Of a stretch of DNA of 64,000 nucleotides, positions 18,785 through 27,809 are shown one piece after another. This stretch comes from Symbiodinium natans (Eukaryota > Sar > Dinophyceae > Suessiales > Symbiodiniaceae). Location: NCBI GenBank assembly GCA_905221605.1, contig CAJNDS010000924.1, positions 612,501 to 676,500 of the forward strand, written 5' to 3'. The notes beneath the pieces were generated by a model. That model had not been told where the DNA came from. It worked only from the letters and a program-made list of their open reading frames with translations, and made no database searches. The first letter of the stretch is position 1. The number at the start of each line of letters is the position of its first letter. Both the position numbers and the translations under genes were made by a program.

Positions 18785-18905
18785 ATGGGCTTCCCTACTA
18801 CGCCCCTTATACCCCCGCTAGGTTCTTCCCTTAACTAACCTTAATTAGCCTTACTTCTCCCTCAATAGCCTTAGTTATGGGGGGGAACTTGGGGGGGGTA
18901 GGGTT
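18785..18905. mobile_element. Family L-like element (diverged)
   Basis: GCTTCCCTACTACGCCCCTT at one end and GGGGGGGGTAGGGTTACG at the other, with several TTAACTAACC/CCTTAGTTA repeats between. Confidence 0.4.
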
Positions 18906-19063
18906 ACGAAAACAAGGGACCCCTACTATAGACCCCCAAATCGTAGGACTCCCTTGTAAGAAGGACCACAAAAAATATTAATTTCGGACCCGAAGCCCTA
19001 AACCCTAAACCCTCATTTCGGAACCCCCTCCAGACACCTAGATAGGTACATGTGTCCTTACAG

Positions 19064-19252
19064 TTGTTGTTCCAGTTGCCATCCTGGAGCTGAGGGTTTA
19101 GGGTTTAGGGATTAAGGTTTAGGGTTTAGGGATTAGGGTTTAGGGTTTAGGGTTTAGGGTTTAGGGTTAGGGTTTAGGCTTCATCTTGCGGTCTTCTCCG
19201 TACCAAGGCCAAGAAGCCCCCAAGCCGCGATGTGAAGGATTCTCTACTTAGG
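19064..19252 (+). CDS. Two exon candidates across a TTTAGGG intron
   Basis: Exon 19064-19095 (after TCCTTACAG) reads VVPVAILELR and ends AGG before GTTTAGGG. Exon 19208-19252 (after GTACCAAG) reads AKKPPSRDVKDSLLR. Phase 0 joins them. The intron is 112 nt, mostly TTTAGGG and variants. Confidence 0.45.
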
Positions 19253-19271
19253 GTCCCTTTTGGAGTCCCCT

Positions 19272-19451
19272 GTACAGGGTGGGGCCCCCTAGTTATAAGT
19301 AGAGTACAACTGTAATGAAGAAGCTCAAACCACAGCAAGCGGACGCAGCTTGTGTTAAGGGCCCTAAATTGGGTTATAAGGACCCTAAGTTAGGTTATAA
19401 GTCCCTTAACTACAGTTAGTATAGTAAGGGGGCCCCACCCTGCAACAGAAG
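19272..19451. mobile_element. Family E element with a 50-base unique insert
   Basis: TACAGGGTGGGGCCCCC and GGGGGCCCCACCCTGCA arms. Between AGAGT and TAAGGGCCC a stretch of about 50 bases (19306-19356) has no match in the other E copies. Confidence 0.85.
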
Positions 19452-19560
19452 GACCCCCCCAAAAGCTCCTTTAGTCCCTTGAAAGGAATGGTTTCGAGTC
19501 CGCTGGGCCCAACTCTCAAGCTTGGCCTCCGCTCATTGCAGCCGCCCTCGCAGGCCAAGG
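19452..19560 (+). CDS. Candidate exon after an E element
   Basis: Starts after CAACAGAAG and stays open for 36 codons (DPPKSSFSPLKGMVSSPLGP, TLKLGLRSLQPPSQAK), ending G before GTTTAGGG. The frame agrees with AKKPPSRDVKDSLLR upstream, so the E element would lie in the intron. Ser/Pro/Lys-rich. Confidence 0.5.
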
Positions 19561-19640
19561 GTTTAGGGTTTAGGGTTTAGGGTTGAATTAGGGTTTAGGG
19601 TTTAGGGTTTAGGGTTTAGGGTTTAGGGTTTAGGGTTTAG
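19559..19640. repeat. Interstitial TTTAGGG tract
   Basis: Eleven TTTAGGG units starting exactly at an exon end. Confidence 0.95.
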
Positions 19641-19702
19641 TGTTTTGGGTTGTGTCTCGAAGCCTGTGTGCAAAAAGTGTTGAAGGTTTTTTTTGTTTCA
19701 AG

Positions 19703-19753
19703 GTTTGCGGCAAAACGTGGTGTCTTGAAGCCGGTTGCACAAAGGGTTATAAG
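19703..19753 (+). CDS. Candidate microexon
   Basis: Acceptor TTTTTTTTGTTTCAAG. Seventeen codons, VCGKTWCLEAGCTKGYK, ending AAG before GTTTAGGG. Three cysteines in a short segment; family unknown. Confidence 0.45.
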
Positions 19754-19875
19754 GTTTAGGGTTTGAAAGGGCGCAACTGGGCTGCCCACTCAAGCCCAAA
19801 GCTCTTCAACCTAAAGGTCCTAAACCTTAAACCCTAAACCCTAAACCCTAACACTAAACCGACATGTTCCAGAGC

Positions 19876-20020
19876 CCGACTGTGATAGAGACCTTGGGTA
19901 GAACCCTAAACCCTAAACCCTAAACCCTAAACCCTAAACCCGCTCCCTGAAGGTGGAGCCTCACTCGTGGCAGCACTTTTGAAGGCAGAGGCCTGGGCCG
20001 CCCCCATGGCAGAAGCATGT
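19876..20020 (+). CDS. Two exon candidates across a CCCTAAA intron
   Basis: Exon 19876-19900 (after ATGTTCCAG) reads SPTVIETL plus G, donor GTAGAA. Exon 19953-20020 (after CCCTGAAG) takes GT to complete G, then ASLVAALLKAEAWAAPMAEA and C. The restored codon supports the join. Confidence 0.45.
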
Positions 20021-20196
20021 GTAGGATCGGGTTGAGGGTTTAGGGTTTGGGGTTCAGGTTCAGGGTTTCAGGGTTTCAGGGTTTCAGGGTTTAGGGTTTA
20101 GGGTTTAGGGTTCGAAGGCTTACTGGGGTTTGATGTTTAGGGCTTTTTCCGTTCCAGCACAATGGGGGTCTAACACTTTTCCTTGTTGGGATAGTC

Positions 20197-20252
20197 TTTG
20201 GATGCTCCCCTTATACGACTAAGGACTGTTAGTATAAGGGGGAACATCGCAA
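20197..20252. mobile_element. Family A element with internal deletion
   Basis: TTTGGATGCTCCCCTTATAC and GTATAAGGGGGAACATCGCAA with only CTAAGGACTGTTA left between the arms. Confidence 0.8.
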
Positions 20253-20354
20253 CCCTGAAGCCTACCCAGAGGCGTAGCACCTGTGTGGTTTGGTACAGGG
20301 TAACCCCCTACAACTACCCCCAAAAAGATTGGAGCCTTCAGGCAAACCCTGGCT

Positions 20355-20423
20355 TAGGGTTTAGGGTTTAGGGTTTAGGGTTTAGGGTTTAGGGTTTAGG
20401 GTTTAGGGTTTAGGGTTTAGGGC
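20355..20423. repeat. Interstitial TTTAGGG tract
   Basis: About ten perfect TTTAGGG units, ending at the left border of the long element at 20424. Confidence 0.95.
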
Positions 20424-21515
20424 GTGCCAAACGGAAGTGCGCTTTGGGAGCGCGCGGTAGTCTGCAGACCTACCCACCCCAAGACCGCCCACTTACAACT
20501 CTCAAGGAGTTAAGACCTTTTTTTTACGAAGCATCACATGAGTCAGCACTCACGCCCTTTTGGGGACCTCCACAAGGTGCGTGGACCAGGGCATTTGCGA
20601 TGCGCAGACGGAAAGGCGAGGCAGGAAGACAGCTTGGGTTGGGACGAAGCGGCTAAGGCCAGGGATGGCCGGGCCAGGAACAGACACAGGCAGCGAGGCT
20701 TGGTTGGCGCGAAGGGGCTAAAGCCAGGGAGGCAGGGTCGGAATACAGGCCGTCAGCGGCTTGGGTTGGCGCGAAGCGAGTGGACAGCTTGGGTTGTGGA
20801 CCAGGCCAAAACTGGTGTGCGGACATTGCTTGGCGCGAAGGGGTAAGGCCAGCAAAGCCACAGCCAAGGCCAGGCCAGGGCCAGGACCAGGGCCAGGGCC
20901 AGGGCCAGGGCCAGGGCCAGGCCAAGGTCAAAGGGCCAGACAATCAGGAGGTCCAGGAACCAGGCAGGGCCAGCTAAGGTAACAGGGCCAGGGTCAGGGC
21001 CACAGCCAGGGCAGGGCCACCACGAGCCCTGCCTGCCCCAACAAACGGCCCCTGGTCCCACAGCCCAGCGGAAGGGGGTGAGGGACGAAAACATCTCCAG
21101 AACCCACGCAGGGACCCAACATTCTGACTCGGCCTGTGCCTGGGTTAGGGGAAGAGGGGCAAGACAAGGCTAAGGCAGGGCCAGCCAGCCAGGGCAGGGC
21201 CAGGGCCCGAGCATTTTTTGCCACAGCCCTGCCTGCCGGCTCCCCACAGCCCCACAGCCCAGCGGACGGGGGTGAGGGACCCAGGGGTCTCCAGGGGCCC
21301 ACCCAGGCGCTCCAATGCAGGACCCAACAAGCGCGGGCAACAACATACAATACAGGTTGCTGACTCGGCCTGTGCCTGCCTGGAGGAGGGTAAGCCAGCC
21401 TGGAGGCAAGCTCGGTCGCCCGCCTGGGGCTCCCTCGCAGGGTCTCACTGAGCGCTCGACCAGCGCCCGCCTACCCCAAAAGACAAGAGAGTGGGATGAC
21501 GGAGTGGCGGCGGGT
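20424..21515. mobile_element. Long element with GC-rich minisatellite core (copy 1)
   Basis: The left end (GTGCCAAACGGAAG, then CTACCCACCCCAAGA and ACAACTCTCAAGGAGTTAAG) and right end (CTACCCCAAAAGACAAG) match the element at 40190, but the core is a different repeat: GGGCCA hexamers (20860-20925) and two larger duplicated blocks (about 21020-21120 and 21215-21330). Open frames across it are repeat by-products. Confidence 0.7.
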
Positions 21516-21585
21516 TTAGGGTTTAGGGTTTAGGGTTTAGGGTTTAGGGTTTAGGGTTTAGGGTGGGTCTCTGGGCTTGGGGAAG

Positions 21586-21640
21586 CCGACGGTTCGTGCG
21601 CTCCAAGGGCATCATCTTCCACCGCCCCTACATAAATTGA
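21586..21640 (+). CDS. Candidate 3' exon
   Basis: After TTGGGGAAG it reads RRFVRSKGIIFHRPYIN and TGA. Compact and basic. It is preceded by a TTTAGGG tract. Confidence 0.4.
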
Positions 21641-21790
21641 GCACAACAGACGGCGCTCAAAAAAAGGGGCGCATACCCAAAGGTTTAGGGTTTAGGGTAC
21701 AGGGTTGGTTTATGGTTTGGGCTTTGGCGCTCAGGGTTTCGGGGGGTTAGGGTTTAGGGGTTCAGGCCCCACCCAAACACAAGAAAGCAG

Positions 21791-21961
21791 GAACACACTT
21801 GGCAAGTTGGCATCCTATGCATTCCGACGTGTTAACCAAACCCTGATGCAAAAGCCCTCAACCCGAAACCCGAAACCCGAAGCCCTAAGCCCTAAACCCT
21901 AAACCCTCAACCCTAAACCCGAAACCCTAAACCCAAAGCAGAGGCCGACGTCAACTATCAG
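21791..21961 (+). CDS. Two small exon candidates
   Basis: Exon from 21791 (after AGAAAGCAG) reads NTLGKLASYAFRR with donor GTTAAC. Exon 21944-21961 (after CAAAGCAGAG) reads ADVNYQ with donor GTAACA. A heptamer tract lies between. Confidence 0.3.
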
Positions 21962-22203
21962 GTAACAGAGCCGGAGCCCACACTGAACGCGACTTGCACC
22001 TTTGGGCTTACGAAGATAAGGACCCCTGATGGGTTTAGGGTTTAGGGTTTAGAGTTTAGGCTTACGAAAACAAGGGACCCCTGATCTTGGCTTTCTTCTG
22101 GCTGGAGATTCGGACTTTAACCTTTTGGGTTTTTGTAGAAACTTTCATAAGGAGCCTGAAAGTTAAACTTGTAGGAGGGGTTCTGAAGTCAGCCAAGTAA
22201 TTT

Positions 22204-22303
22204 CTTAGTAGCTGAATGAGTACACTTCAGACTTTTTGGGATACTCTAATCCCCTATCGAACTGAAAGTGTACACTTTCTTGGGGCTTTGGCTTCAGCAA
22301 CTA
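22204..22303. mobile_element. Family F element (solo copy)
   Basis: CTTAGTAGCTGAATGAG is mirrored by GGCTTCAGCAACTAAG. Reference copy for the nested one at 9485. Confidence 0.8.
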
Positions 22304-22403
22304 AGTCCAATTTAGACCCACATAGTATGATTCCCTAAAAGTTTGGACCCCAATGGGACCCCTAGATTCGGAAGGCCCCCCCCCCCCCCCCCTATCGGCT
22401 GGG

Positions 22404-22570
22404 TTCTGGAGTACTATACTTTAAGTTTTGTTTTGCTGTTCTGGTTTCCGATTATAGCTACTTCTACCTGAAAGGTACTTTAATGCTCTTTTGGGTTCTG
22501 GGTTCCTAAGATAGCTACTTATACCTAAAAAGGTATATACTTTGTTTCCAGGGTCTACTCCCAAGTAGGG
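22404..22570. mobile_element. Family G element
   Basis: GGTTCTGGAGTACTATACTT at the left, AGGGTCTACTCCCAAGTAG at the right. The inner module TTCTGGGTTCC...AGCTACTT occurs twice. A shorter copy is at 43780. Confidence 0.7.
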
Positions 22571-22616
22571 GACATTGCGAACTTGGGGGAGGGGGACCAA
22601 TCTTCAGTGTCTTAGT

Positions 22617-22731
22617 TCGGGGAGCCCAATACCACTTAATGAAGGAATACACCTTAGAGTATATGTAGGCATCCTTGATATGATTTGAGGCATATTCCTT
22701 GTTTAAGGTTTTTTGGGGGCTCTTTGGGCAG
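22617..22731. mobile_element. Family D element flanking an exon (left)
   Basis: GGGGAGCCCAATACCAC at the left; the right arm GGGGGCTCTTTGGGCAG ends with the acceptor of the exon at 22732. Confidence 0.8.
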
Positions 22732-22809
22732 GTAGGGAGCAGGTTGATGTCCGATAGCAGGGGCTGCTCTCTTCCTTCTGGGCCCCTCTACGTTTTATTC
22801 CGGGCTCTT
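22732..22809 (+). CDS. Candidate exon bounded exactly by two D elements
   Basis: Twenty-six codons, VGSRLMSDSRGCSLPSGPLY then VLFRAL. The left border is the CAG at the end of one D element, the right border the GC of GCCCAAAG that starts the next. This supports D elements acting as introns with a GC donor. Confidence 0.5.
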
Positions 22810-22975
22810 GCCCAAAGAGCTCAATACTCCTTAATGTAATAAAGGAATATCCTTCAAGTCATATGAAGGATCCTATATAAATTAAGGAATATCCCTGAAA
22901 CCACATGAAGGATGCTATATAAGTTAAGGTATATTCCGCAATTCAATGGCAGTGGGCTCTTTGGTTCTGGAAAGT
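22810..22975. mobile_element. Family D element flanking an exon (right)
   Basis: GCCCAAAGAGCTCAATACTCC is mirrored by GGCAGTGGGCTCTTTGG (left arm shown from its GC start; internal block CATATGAAGGATCCTATATAA duplicated with small changes). Confidence 0.8.
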
Positions 22976-23029
22976 TCGGGCGTTGAATGCTAAAGGCCGG
23001 CGGCCTAGCTTTAGGTTTTCTAAGTGTGT

Positions 23030-23440
23030 ACTGATTACATACATACACACGCACATACATACAGACATTACATTCCATTACATTCCATGACATTATACAT
23101 TACATGACGTTACATGACATTGCATACATACCACATGATATATATCTTTTTATATAGATATATAGATAGATATACACATACATACATACACATACATATA
23201 TTTCGGACTGTCGGTTCGTAGGGAATGGGGGGAATGAGGTGCCCTATACAATCCCTTAGAGGGTATGTTTAGGGGGATATAGGGTACCCTATATAATCCC
23301 TTAAAGGGTATATATATATATACAATTATAATTATATATATATACATATTTATATCTATTTATTTGTTTTTTTGTTTATTTATTTATATTTATATTGATA
23401 TTTATATTTATATGTATATTTAGATTTAGGTGGATACAGG
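23030..23440. repeat. AT-rich simple repeats (CATA, TATA, TTTA)
   Basis: CATACATA, TACATTACAT, TATATATA and TATTTATTT runs. A short palindromic unit (AGGGTACCCTATATAATCCC) is embedded near 23240-23310. No gene seen. Confidence 0.85.
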
Positions 23441-23463
23441 GCACGCCATTCCCCATTGCTTAC

Positions 23464-23562
23464 TAAGAAACAGTAAGCCAAGGTGTCTTCCGGAATGTCA
23501 GCCTTGCACATCTGCAGCATGTTGGGCCACAACAATGCGATGACTCCAGGCAGCAGGCCCCA
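23464..23562 (-). CDS. Candidate internal exon, minus strand
   Basis: On the minus strand an acceptor GCTCTTGTTCAG and donor GTAAGC frame 33 codons: WGLLPGVIALLWPNMLQMCK then ADIPEDTLAYCFL. The first half is hydrophobic. It joins the exon at 23719 in phase 0 across a heptamer-filled intron. Confidence 0.5.
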
Positions 23563-23718
23563 CTGAACAAGAGCTCCATGGGTTTAGGGTTTAGGGTTTA
23601 GGGTTCAGGGTTTAGGGTTCAGGGTTTAGGGTTTAGGGTTTAGGGTTTAGGGCATGAAGCAGCTTCCAGGTTCAAAAGGGTTTAGGGCTTGAAACCCTAA
23701 ACCCAGAACCCTTTGAAC

Positions 23719-23775
23719 CCAAGATGTGAGTGGATTCACAGTGTTAGCCGTTGCTGCGCTGTTGCATCCCAGGGC
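23719..23775 (-). CDS. Candidate internal exon, minus strand
   Basis: Minus-strand acceptor AATCTCAAG before G, donor TGG then GTTCAAAGGG. Reads ALGCNSAATANTVNPLTSW, phase 0 at both ends. Confidence 0.45.
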
Positions 23776-24035
23776 CTTGAGATTTCAGAGAGCCTCGTTC
23801 TGAGCCGTAGGGCTTAGGGTTTAGGGTTTAGGGTTTAGGGTTTGGGGTTTAGGGCTCAGGGCTCAGGGCTTAGGGCTTAGGGCTTAGGGCTTATAGGGCT
23901 TATAGGGCTTATAGGGCTTAGGGTTGAGGGTTTCGGTGTTTGAGGGTTTGGGGATTTGGGGTTAGGATCTTCAAGTGCTTTATGGTATATACTCCTTAGG
24001 CTTTGGGCCCCGAAGGAACTTGAGCGGTAGAGCGG

Positions 24036-24171
24036 CAAGATTCGTAAAGAGCCCAATAATACCCCTTGACTAAGGAATATACCTCAGTTTATATGGGGGT
24101 CCTTAATGTGATTTAAGGAAATTCCTTAATTGAACGGTGTTAGGCCCATTGGGCGCTTTGGGTGCATAAGC
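24036..24171. mobile_element. Family D element
   Basis: GTAAAGAGCCCAATAATACC is mirrored by GGCCCATTGGGCGCTTTGGG. It is followed by a minus-strand open segment (VRATTAVCSHEHDIPACLFF) that ends at GCACCCAAAG, a possible GC donor. Confidence 0.8.
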
Positions 24172-24400
24172 TTTCAGTTGCGACAAAAAATAGGCAGGCT
24201 GGTATGTCATGTTCGTGAGAACACACAGCTGTTGTGGCCCGGACCCTGAAGATCTCGCAGCTGAACTAGGACTGAACTAGGCCTTCCTCAGGGGTCCTGA
24301 GCTTGAAAATTTTGATCTGGGGGTGTTTAAATTTTGTTCCTACAGCCCCTAACCCCTGAACCCTGAATCCGTCTAAACCCTTCTGAACCCCAAAAGCCCT

Positions 24401-24541
24401 ACTTGGAGGTTTATGATACTTGTTGACCAATTATAACTGTACCTATTAACCCACTTATAAGCCCCTCAAGTGCCCCAACATGGCTAGTACAGTCTCAAGC
24501 ACTGTTATAATTGGGTTATTAAGTACCATGAACCTCCAACT
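24401..24541. mobile_element. Family B element
   Basis: ACTTGGAGGTTTATGATACTT is mirrored by AAGTACCATGAACCTCCAA (left arm of 20 bases shown without its last base in the family core). Directly followed by a CCCTAAA tract. Confidence 0.85.
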
Positions 24542-24544
24542 ATA

Positions 24545-24599
24545 ACCCTAAACCCTAAACCCTAAACCCTAAACCCTAAACCCTAAACCCTAAACCCTT
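24545..24599. repeat. Interstitial CCCTAAA tract
   Basis: Eight CCCTAAA units between a B element and the ankyrin-like exon. Confidence 0.95.
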
Positions 24600-24612
24600 G
24601 AGTGCTACGCAG

Positions 24613-24702
24613 ACTGTAAGGATGGAATTGATCGCCGGACGGGCAGATGTGAACATCCCAGACTCCCAGGGCAAGACAGCGCTGGACCGGACCGGGCCTT
24701 AG
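24613..24702 (+). CDS. Ankyrin-repeat-like exon
   Basis: After GCTACGCAG it reads TVRMELIAGRADVNIPDSQG then KTALDRTGP and TAG. The sequence ADVN-P-D--GKTAL fits the ankyrin consensus from the end of one repeat's second helix into the next repeat. Whether TAG is the true end or an earlier donor is used is unclear. Ankyrin proteins are common in dinoflagellates. Confidence 0.6.
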   Translation, partial: TVRMELIAGRADVNIPDSQGKTALDRTGP

Positions 24703-24883
24703 CTTTGCCAAGGAGAGTTTAGGGTTTAGGGTTTAGGGTTTAGGGTTTAGGGTTTAGGGTTTAGGGTTTGAGAGGGGTTTGGGGTTTAGGGCCGAGGGTT
24801 TAGCGGTGCCGATCATAGCCCTAAACCCTATCAGCCCCACCTGCCTAAGCCCTAGAAACTCTTGGGCCCCCTCAAACTCGAAG

Positions 24884-24986
24884 ACGGCGCCCGTATGGGG
24901 GAGGGGAGCATTGTGACATGGGTCCTTTCGAAGAAGATTCCGTACGAAAAAGGAGACCGATCTTATGCTTATCTTGGGGACAGGAT
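24884..24986 (+). CDS. Candidate internal exon
   Basis: After CTCGAAG it is open for 34 codons: RRPYGGGEHCDMGPFEEDSV then RKRRPILCLSWGQD. Donor GTAGGG. Product unknown. Confidence 0.4.
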
Positions 24987-25069
24987 GTAGGGCTTAGGGG
25001 CTTAGGGTTGAAGGGTATCCTGTTAGGATTTAGGGTCTTTGCGAACAAGCACCGCAGAGAGAAGATCAG

Positions 25070-25105
25070 GGTTCTGGGCTGACGCCTGCTATAGTCTCTT
25101 TTAGG
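25070..25105 (+). CDS. Candidate microexon
   Basis: AGATCAG before G; GSGLTPAIVSFR, ending AGG before GTTTAGGG. Confidence 0.35.
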
Positions 25106-25275
25106 GTTTAGGGTTTAGGGTTTAGGGATTTTGTTTGTGCAATACCCATGTTTGGGGGGAGTCCTGGGGTCCAAGGGGAGAATGTAGCCCCCTTAAGGAA
25201 TATTCCGAAAGCGAAAATAATTATATACTTATAGGGATCCTTAATACGATGTGGTTCTTTAAGGTATTGGGCTCT

Positions 25276-25436
25276 GTGGGCACCCAAAGAGCCCAAGACC
25301 ATTTAATTGAGGAAAAGACCTTGCAGTCTTTTGGGGTCCTTAACAATTATGTCATAAGGCACATATTCCCCTATACCCAAAACCTTCATCGCTAAACCCC
25401 AAACCCGTCTATTAAGGAGTATTGGGCACTTTTTGG
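25276..25436. mobile_element. Family D element containing a degenerate heptamer tract
   Basis: CACCCAAAGAGCCCAAGACC at the left, GAGTATTGGGCACTTTTTGGG at the right (arm shown from its inner end). CGCTAAACCCCAAACCC sits between the two halves. A degraded D copy (25180-25271) lies directly upstream. Confidence 0.75.
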
Positions 25437-25637
25437 GTAGCTGTGCTCCCCCCCCCCCCCCCACAGAAGGCGCCCTGTTGCGTCTGTTTTGTTTTGTGCA
25501 GTGTCCGAGATAAGAAAGACACGGGATGCCCCTTTTTTTGCCATCGGTTTAGGGTTTAGGGTTGGGTTTGGGGTGTAGGGTTTGAGGTTTGGAATTTAGG
25601 GTATAGGGCTTAGAGCTTAGGTTTAGGCAACAGCAAG

Positions 25638-25718
25638 GATCATCAAGATGCATGGGTTACTGCCATTTTGCAGATAGCCGAACTAGCAAGCACCCATGCC
25701 GACAGCCGAGCCCCACAG
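25638..25718 (+). CDS. Candidate internal exon
   Basis: AACAGCAAG before G, donor CAG then GTACGA. Twenty-seven codons, phase 0: DHQDAWVTAILQIAELASTH then ADSRAPQ. Helical composition; family not recognised. Confidence 0.5.
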
Positions 25719-25958
25719 GTACGACGCACTACTCTCCTTCCCACAATCCGCCTTAAACCCTAAACCCTGCACCTTAAACCCTAAACTGCCATTAAAACCC
25801 TGTGACCCCATCCCGCCCCACCACAGCCGATGAGCCTTAAGCATTCAACCCCCTAAGCCCCAACCCTCTCAACTCAAAACCTCACCTCCGCTTCTAAACC
25901 CTAAACCCTAAACCCTGAACCTCCACTTCCCCCCCTGCTGAAAGCCGCCTCAACACAG

Positions 25959-26060
25959 GGCACACGAGATGGGCAACCGCAACGGAGTGTTGCAGTTGCT
26001 GTCCGCAGGCCCCTGTGAGACTGGAGTTCATGGCTGGGCTTGCTTTCTTTTGAGTTTGGG
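25959..26060 (+). CDS. Candidate internal exon
   Basis: Acceptor CTCAACACAG before G; AHEMGNRNGVLQLLSAGPCE then TGVHGWACFLLSL; ends GG before GTTTAGGGG. Confidence 0.45.
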
Positions 26061-26172
26061 GTTTAGGGGTTTAGGGGTTTAGGGGTTTAGGGGTTTAGGG
26101 GTTTAGGGGTTTAGGGGTTTAGGGGTTTAGGGGTTTAGGGGTTTGGGGGTTTAGGGGTTTAGGGGTTTAGGG
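26054..26172. repeat. Octamer array TTTAGGGG
   Basis: About fourteen tandem 8-base units TTTAGGGG with one TTTGGGGG. This is a homogeneous 8-base period in a window otherwise built on a 7-base unit. Confidence 0.95.
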
Positions 26173-26374
26173 GGCAGGCGCTTAGATGCTCAGGGCTCCT
26201 TCGGGTTTTCTGAGGTATGGGGGCCACTGGGGTTTATCAGAGTTCTTGGTGTCAGGCCATTCGGGGTTTAGGGTTTAGGGTTTAGGGTTATGAGGGGTTG
26301 CTAGGGCTCAGAAGCACCAAGCCCCCAGGGCCTCGTCGCTTTAGGGTCTCGGCCAAGCCGGGCTTTTATAAAAG

Positions 26375-26599
26375 CCTCCTTCATGAGGCGCTCCGCACAA
26401 TGCAGCTGACAAGCCTGGCAAAACTTGAATCTGCAGAGCTCACAACCTGTTTAGGGTTTAGGGTTTGTTTGTTGCTTTTCGTAGCTTCTTCTTGTAAAGA
26501 GTCCCTTGCTGCGAAGTCGGAAGCCCAAGCGCCGAGGGGTCAATCCGATCCCGGGACGTGCCTGAGCCGCGTTGACTTTGTTGTAGCCACCTATTGGAG
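26375..26599 (+). CDS. Two exons across a 36-nt heptamer intron, or one exon read through it
   Basis: Exon 26375-26448 reads LLHEALRTMQLTSLAKLESA then ELTT. Exon 26485-26599 reads SCKESLAAKSEAQAPRGQSD then PGTCLSRVDFVVATYW. The 36 bases between (GTTTAGGGTTTAGG...TTTTCGTAG) start with GT, end with AG, and their length is a multiple of three without a stop, so retention would also keep the frame. Confidence 0.5.
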
Positions 26600-26699
26600 G
26601 TTATTGGGCTTCATTGGGGTTCTGAGACCCTACACCCTAAACCCTAAAACCCTAAACCCTAAACCCTAAACCCTAAACCCTAAACCCTAAACCCTAAAC

Positions 26700-26817
26700 C
26701 CTTCTTGGGGCTCAGAAGGACTATCCCCTCAAAAAAGGAACTACAATTCGGGGTCTTGGGGTGGGGGGGTGCACAGAGTCCATTGTGTGAGAAATTGGCC
26801 TGTTTTTTTTGCCGACG
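26700..26817 (-). CDS. Candidate internal exon, minus strand
   Basis: Minus-strand acceptor CCCTGTGCACAG; 39 codons (RRQKKQANFSHNGLCAPPHP, KTPNCSSFFEGIVLLSPKK); ends G before GTTTAGGG. Basic N-terminal part. Confidence 0.45.
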
Positions 26818-26836
26818 CTGTGCACAGGGTACTAAA

Positions 26837-27000
26837 GGGGTCGGAATAGTTACGAATAGCAATGTAGGGTTTAGGTTTTAGTGTTTAGGGTTTAGGGGTC
26901 GGACTAGATACGGATAGTATTCCCTTAGTGCCCCTTCTATAACTCTACCGGAATAACCCGCGAAACCCTACTCTAATTTGTTAAGGCCCCTATATGACCC
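26837..27000. mobile_element. Family M element (diverged)
   Basis: GGGGTCGGAATAGTTACG at one end, GTTAAGGCCCC at the other; short heptamer runs and a second GGGGTCGGACTAG copy inside. Confidence 0.4.
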
Positions 27001-27087
27001 TTCATGAGCCTCCTTAACCGCAAGCCCTAACTGCTAAACGCTGAACCTAAAACCCCAAGACTAAATGACTTACTTCCCTACTTTCAG

Positions 27088-27227
27088 ACACCTGAAGAAT
27101 TTAGCCCGAAGAGTTTAGGTGGGCCAAACGTGAGTTTGAAGTCAGAGGTGGGCTGAGGGTAGAGGCTTTTGTGAAGGACGAGTTGGGACGGCACAATGTG
27201 GCGCTTAATGCTAGGGGCTTTTTCTGA
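27088..27227 (+). CDS. Two exon candidates with a 47-nt intron, 3' end of a gene
   Basis: Exon 27088-27129: acceptor CCCTACTTTCAG, TPEEFSPKSLGGPN, donor GTGAGT (consensus). Exon 27177-27227: after TTTGTGAAG, DELGRHNVALNARGFF and TGA. Phase 0 joins them. Confidence 0.5.
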
Positions 27228-27374
27228 GTTCCAGATTACTCAGGGTAGAGTTTCCCTGAAGGATCGATGTATAGTCTATACAGCTAGGCTTCAAAGGGGT
27301 TTAGGGTTTAGGGTTTAGGGTTTAGGGTGGGTTTGGGGTTGAGGGTTTAGGGTTATACTAAATGCCCTGGAGAG

Positions 27375-27568
27375 CGGATGAGGCCAAGGAATCCCGAAAT
27401 CCAAAATGTGGAGGGCAAGCTCGGCTTCTGGGTTCAGGGTTTTTTTTTTTAGGGTTTAGGGTTTAGGGTTTTAGGGTTTAGGGTTTAGGGTTTAGGGTTT
27501 AGGGTTTAGGATTTAGGCTTACTGCTGGCCAAGGAGATGACAAGATCCCTGAGCATACGGACATTCTG
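27375..27568 (+). CDS. Two exon candidates across a TTTAGGG intron
   Basis: Exon 27375-27431 reads RMRPRNPEIQNVEGKLGFW with donor GTTCAGGG. Exon 27534-27568 (after TGGCCAAG) reads EMTRSLSIRTF plus TG with donor GTGAGC. Phase 0 joins them. Confidence 0.5.
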
Positions 27569-27607
27569 GTGAGCTGCTGCGTGGCCAGCTTAAACCTATA
27601 AACCCTG

Positions 27608-27747
27608 CTTGGGGGTTCATGGTACTTACTAACTCAATTATAACTGCACTTATTCCCCAATGATAACCATGTTAGGGCACTTAAGGGGCTTTAACTGGCT
27701 TACAAGTACAGTTATAATCAAGCGATAGGTCCCCCGAACCTCCAGGT
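27608..27747. mobile_element. Family B element
   Basis: CTTGGGGGTTCATGGTACTT is mirrored by AGGTCCCCCGAACCTCCAGG. Confidence 0.85.
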
Positions 27748-27809
27748 ACAATTGCCAGGTCAGGCCGTGCATCGGGGTAAGCTTTCAAAACCTACCCCAT
27801 GCCATACAG

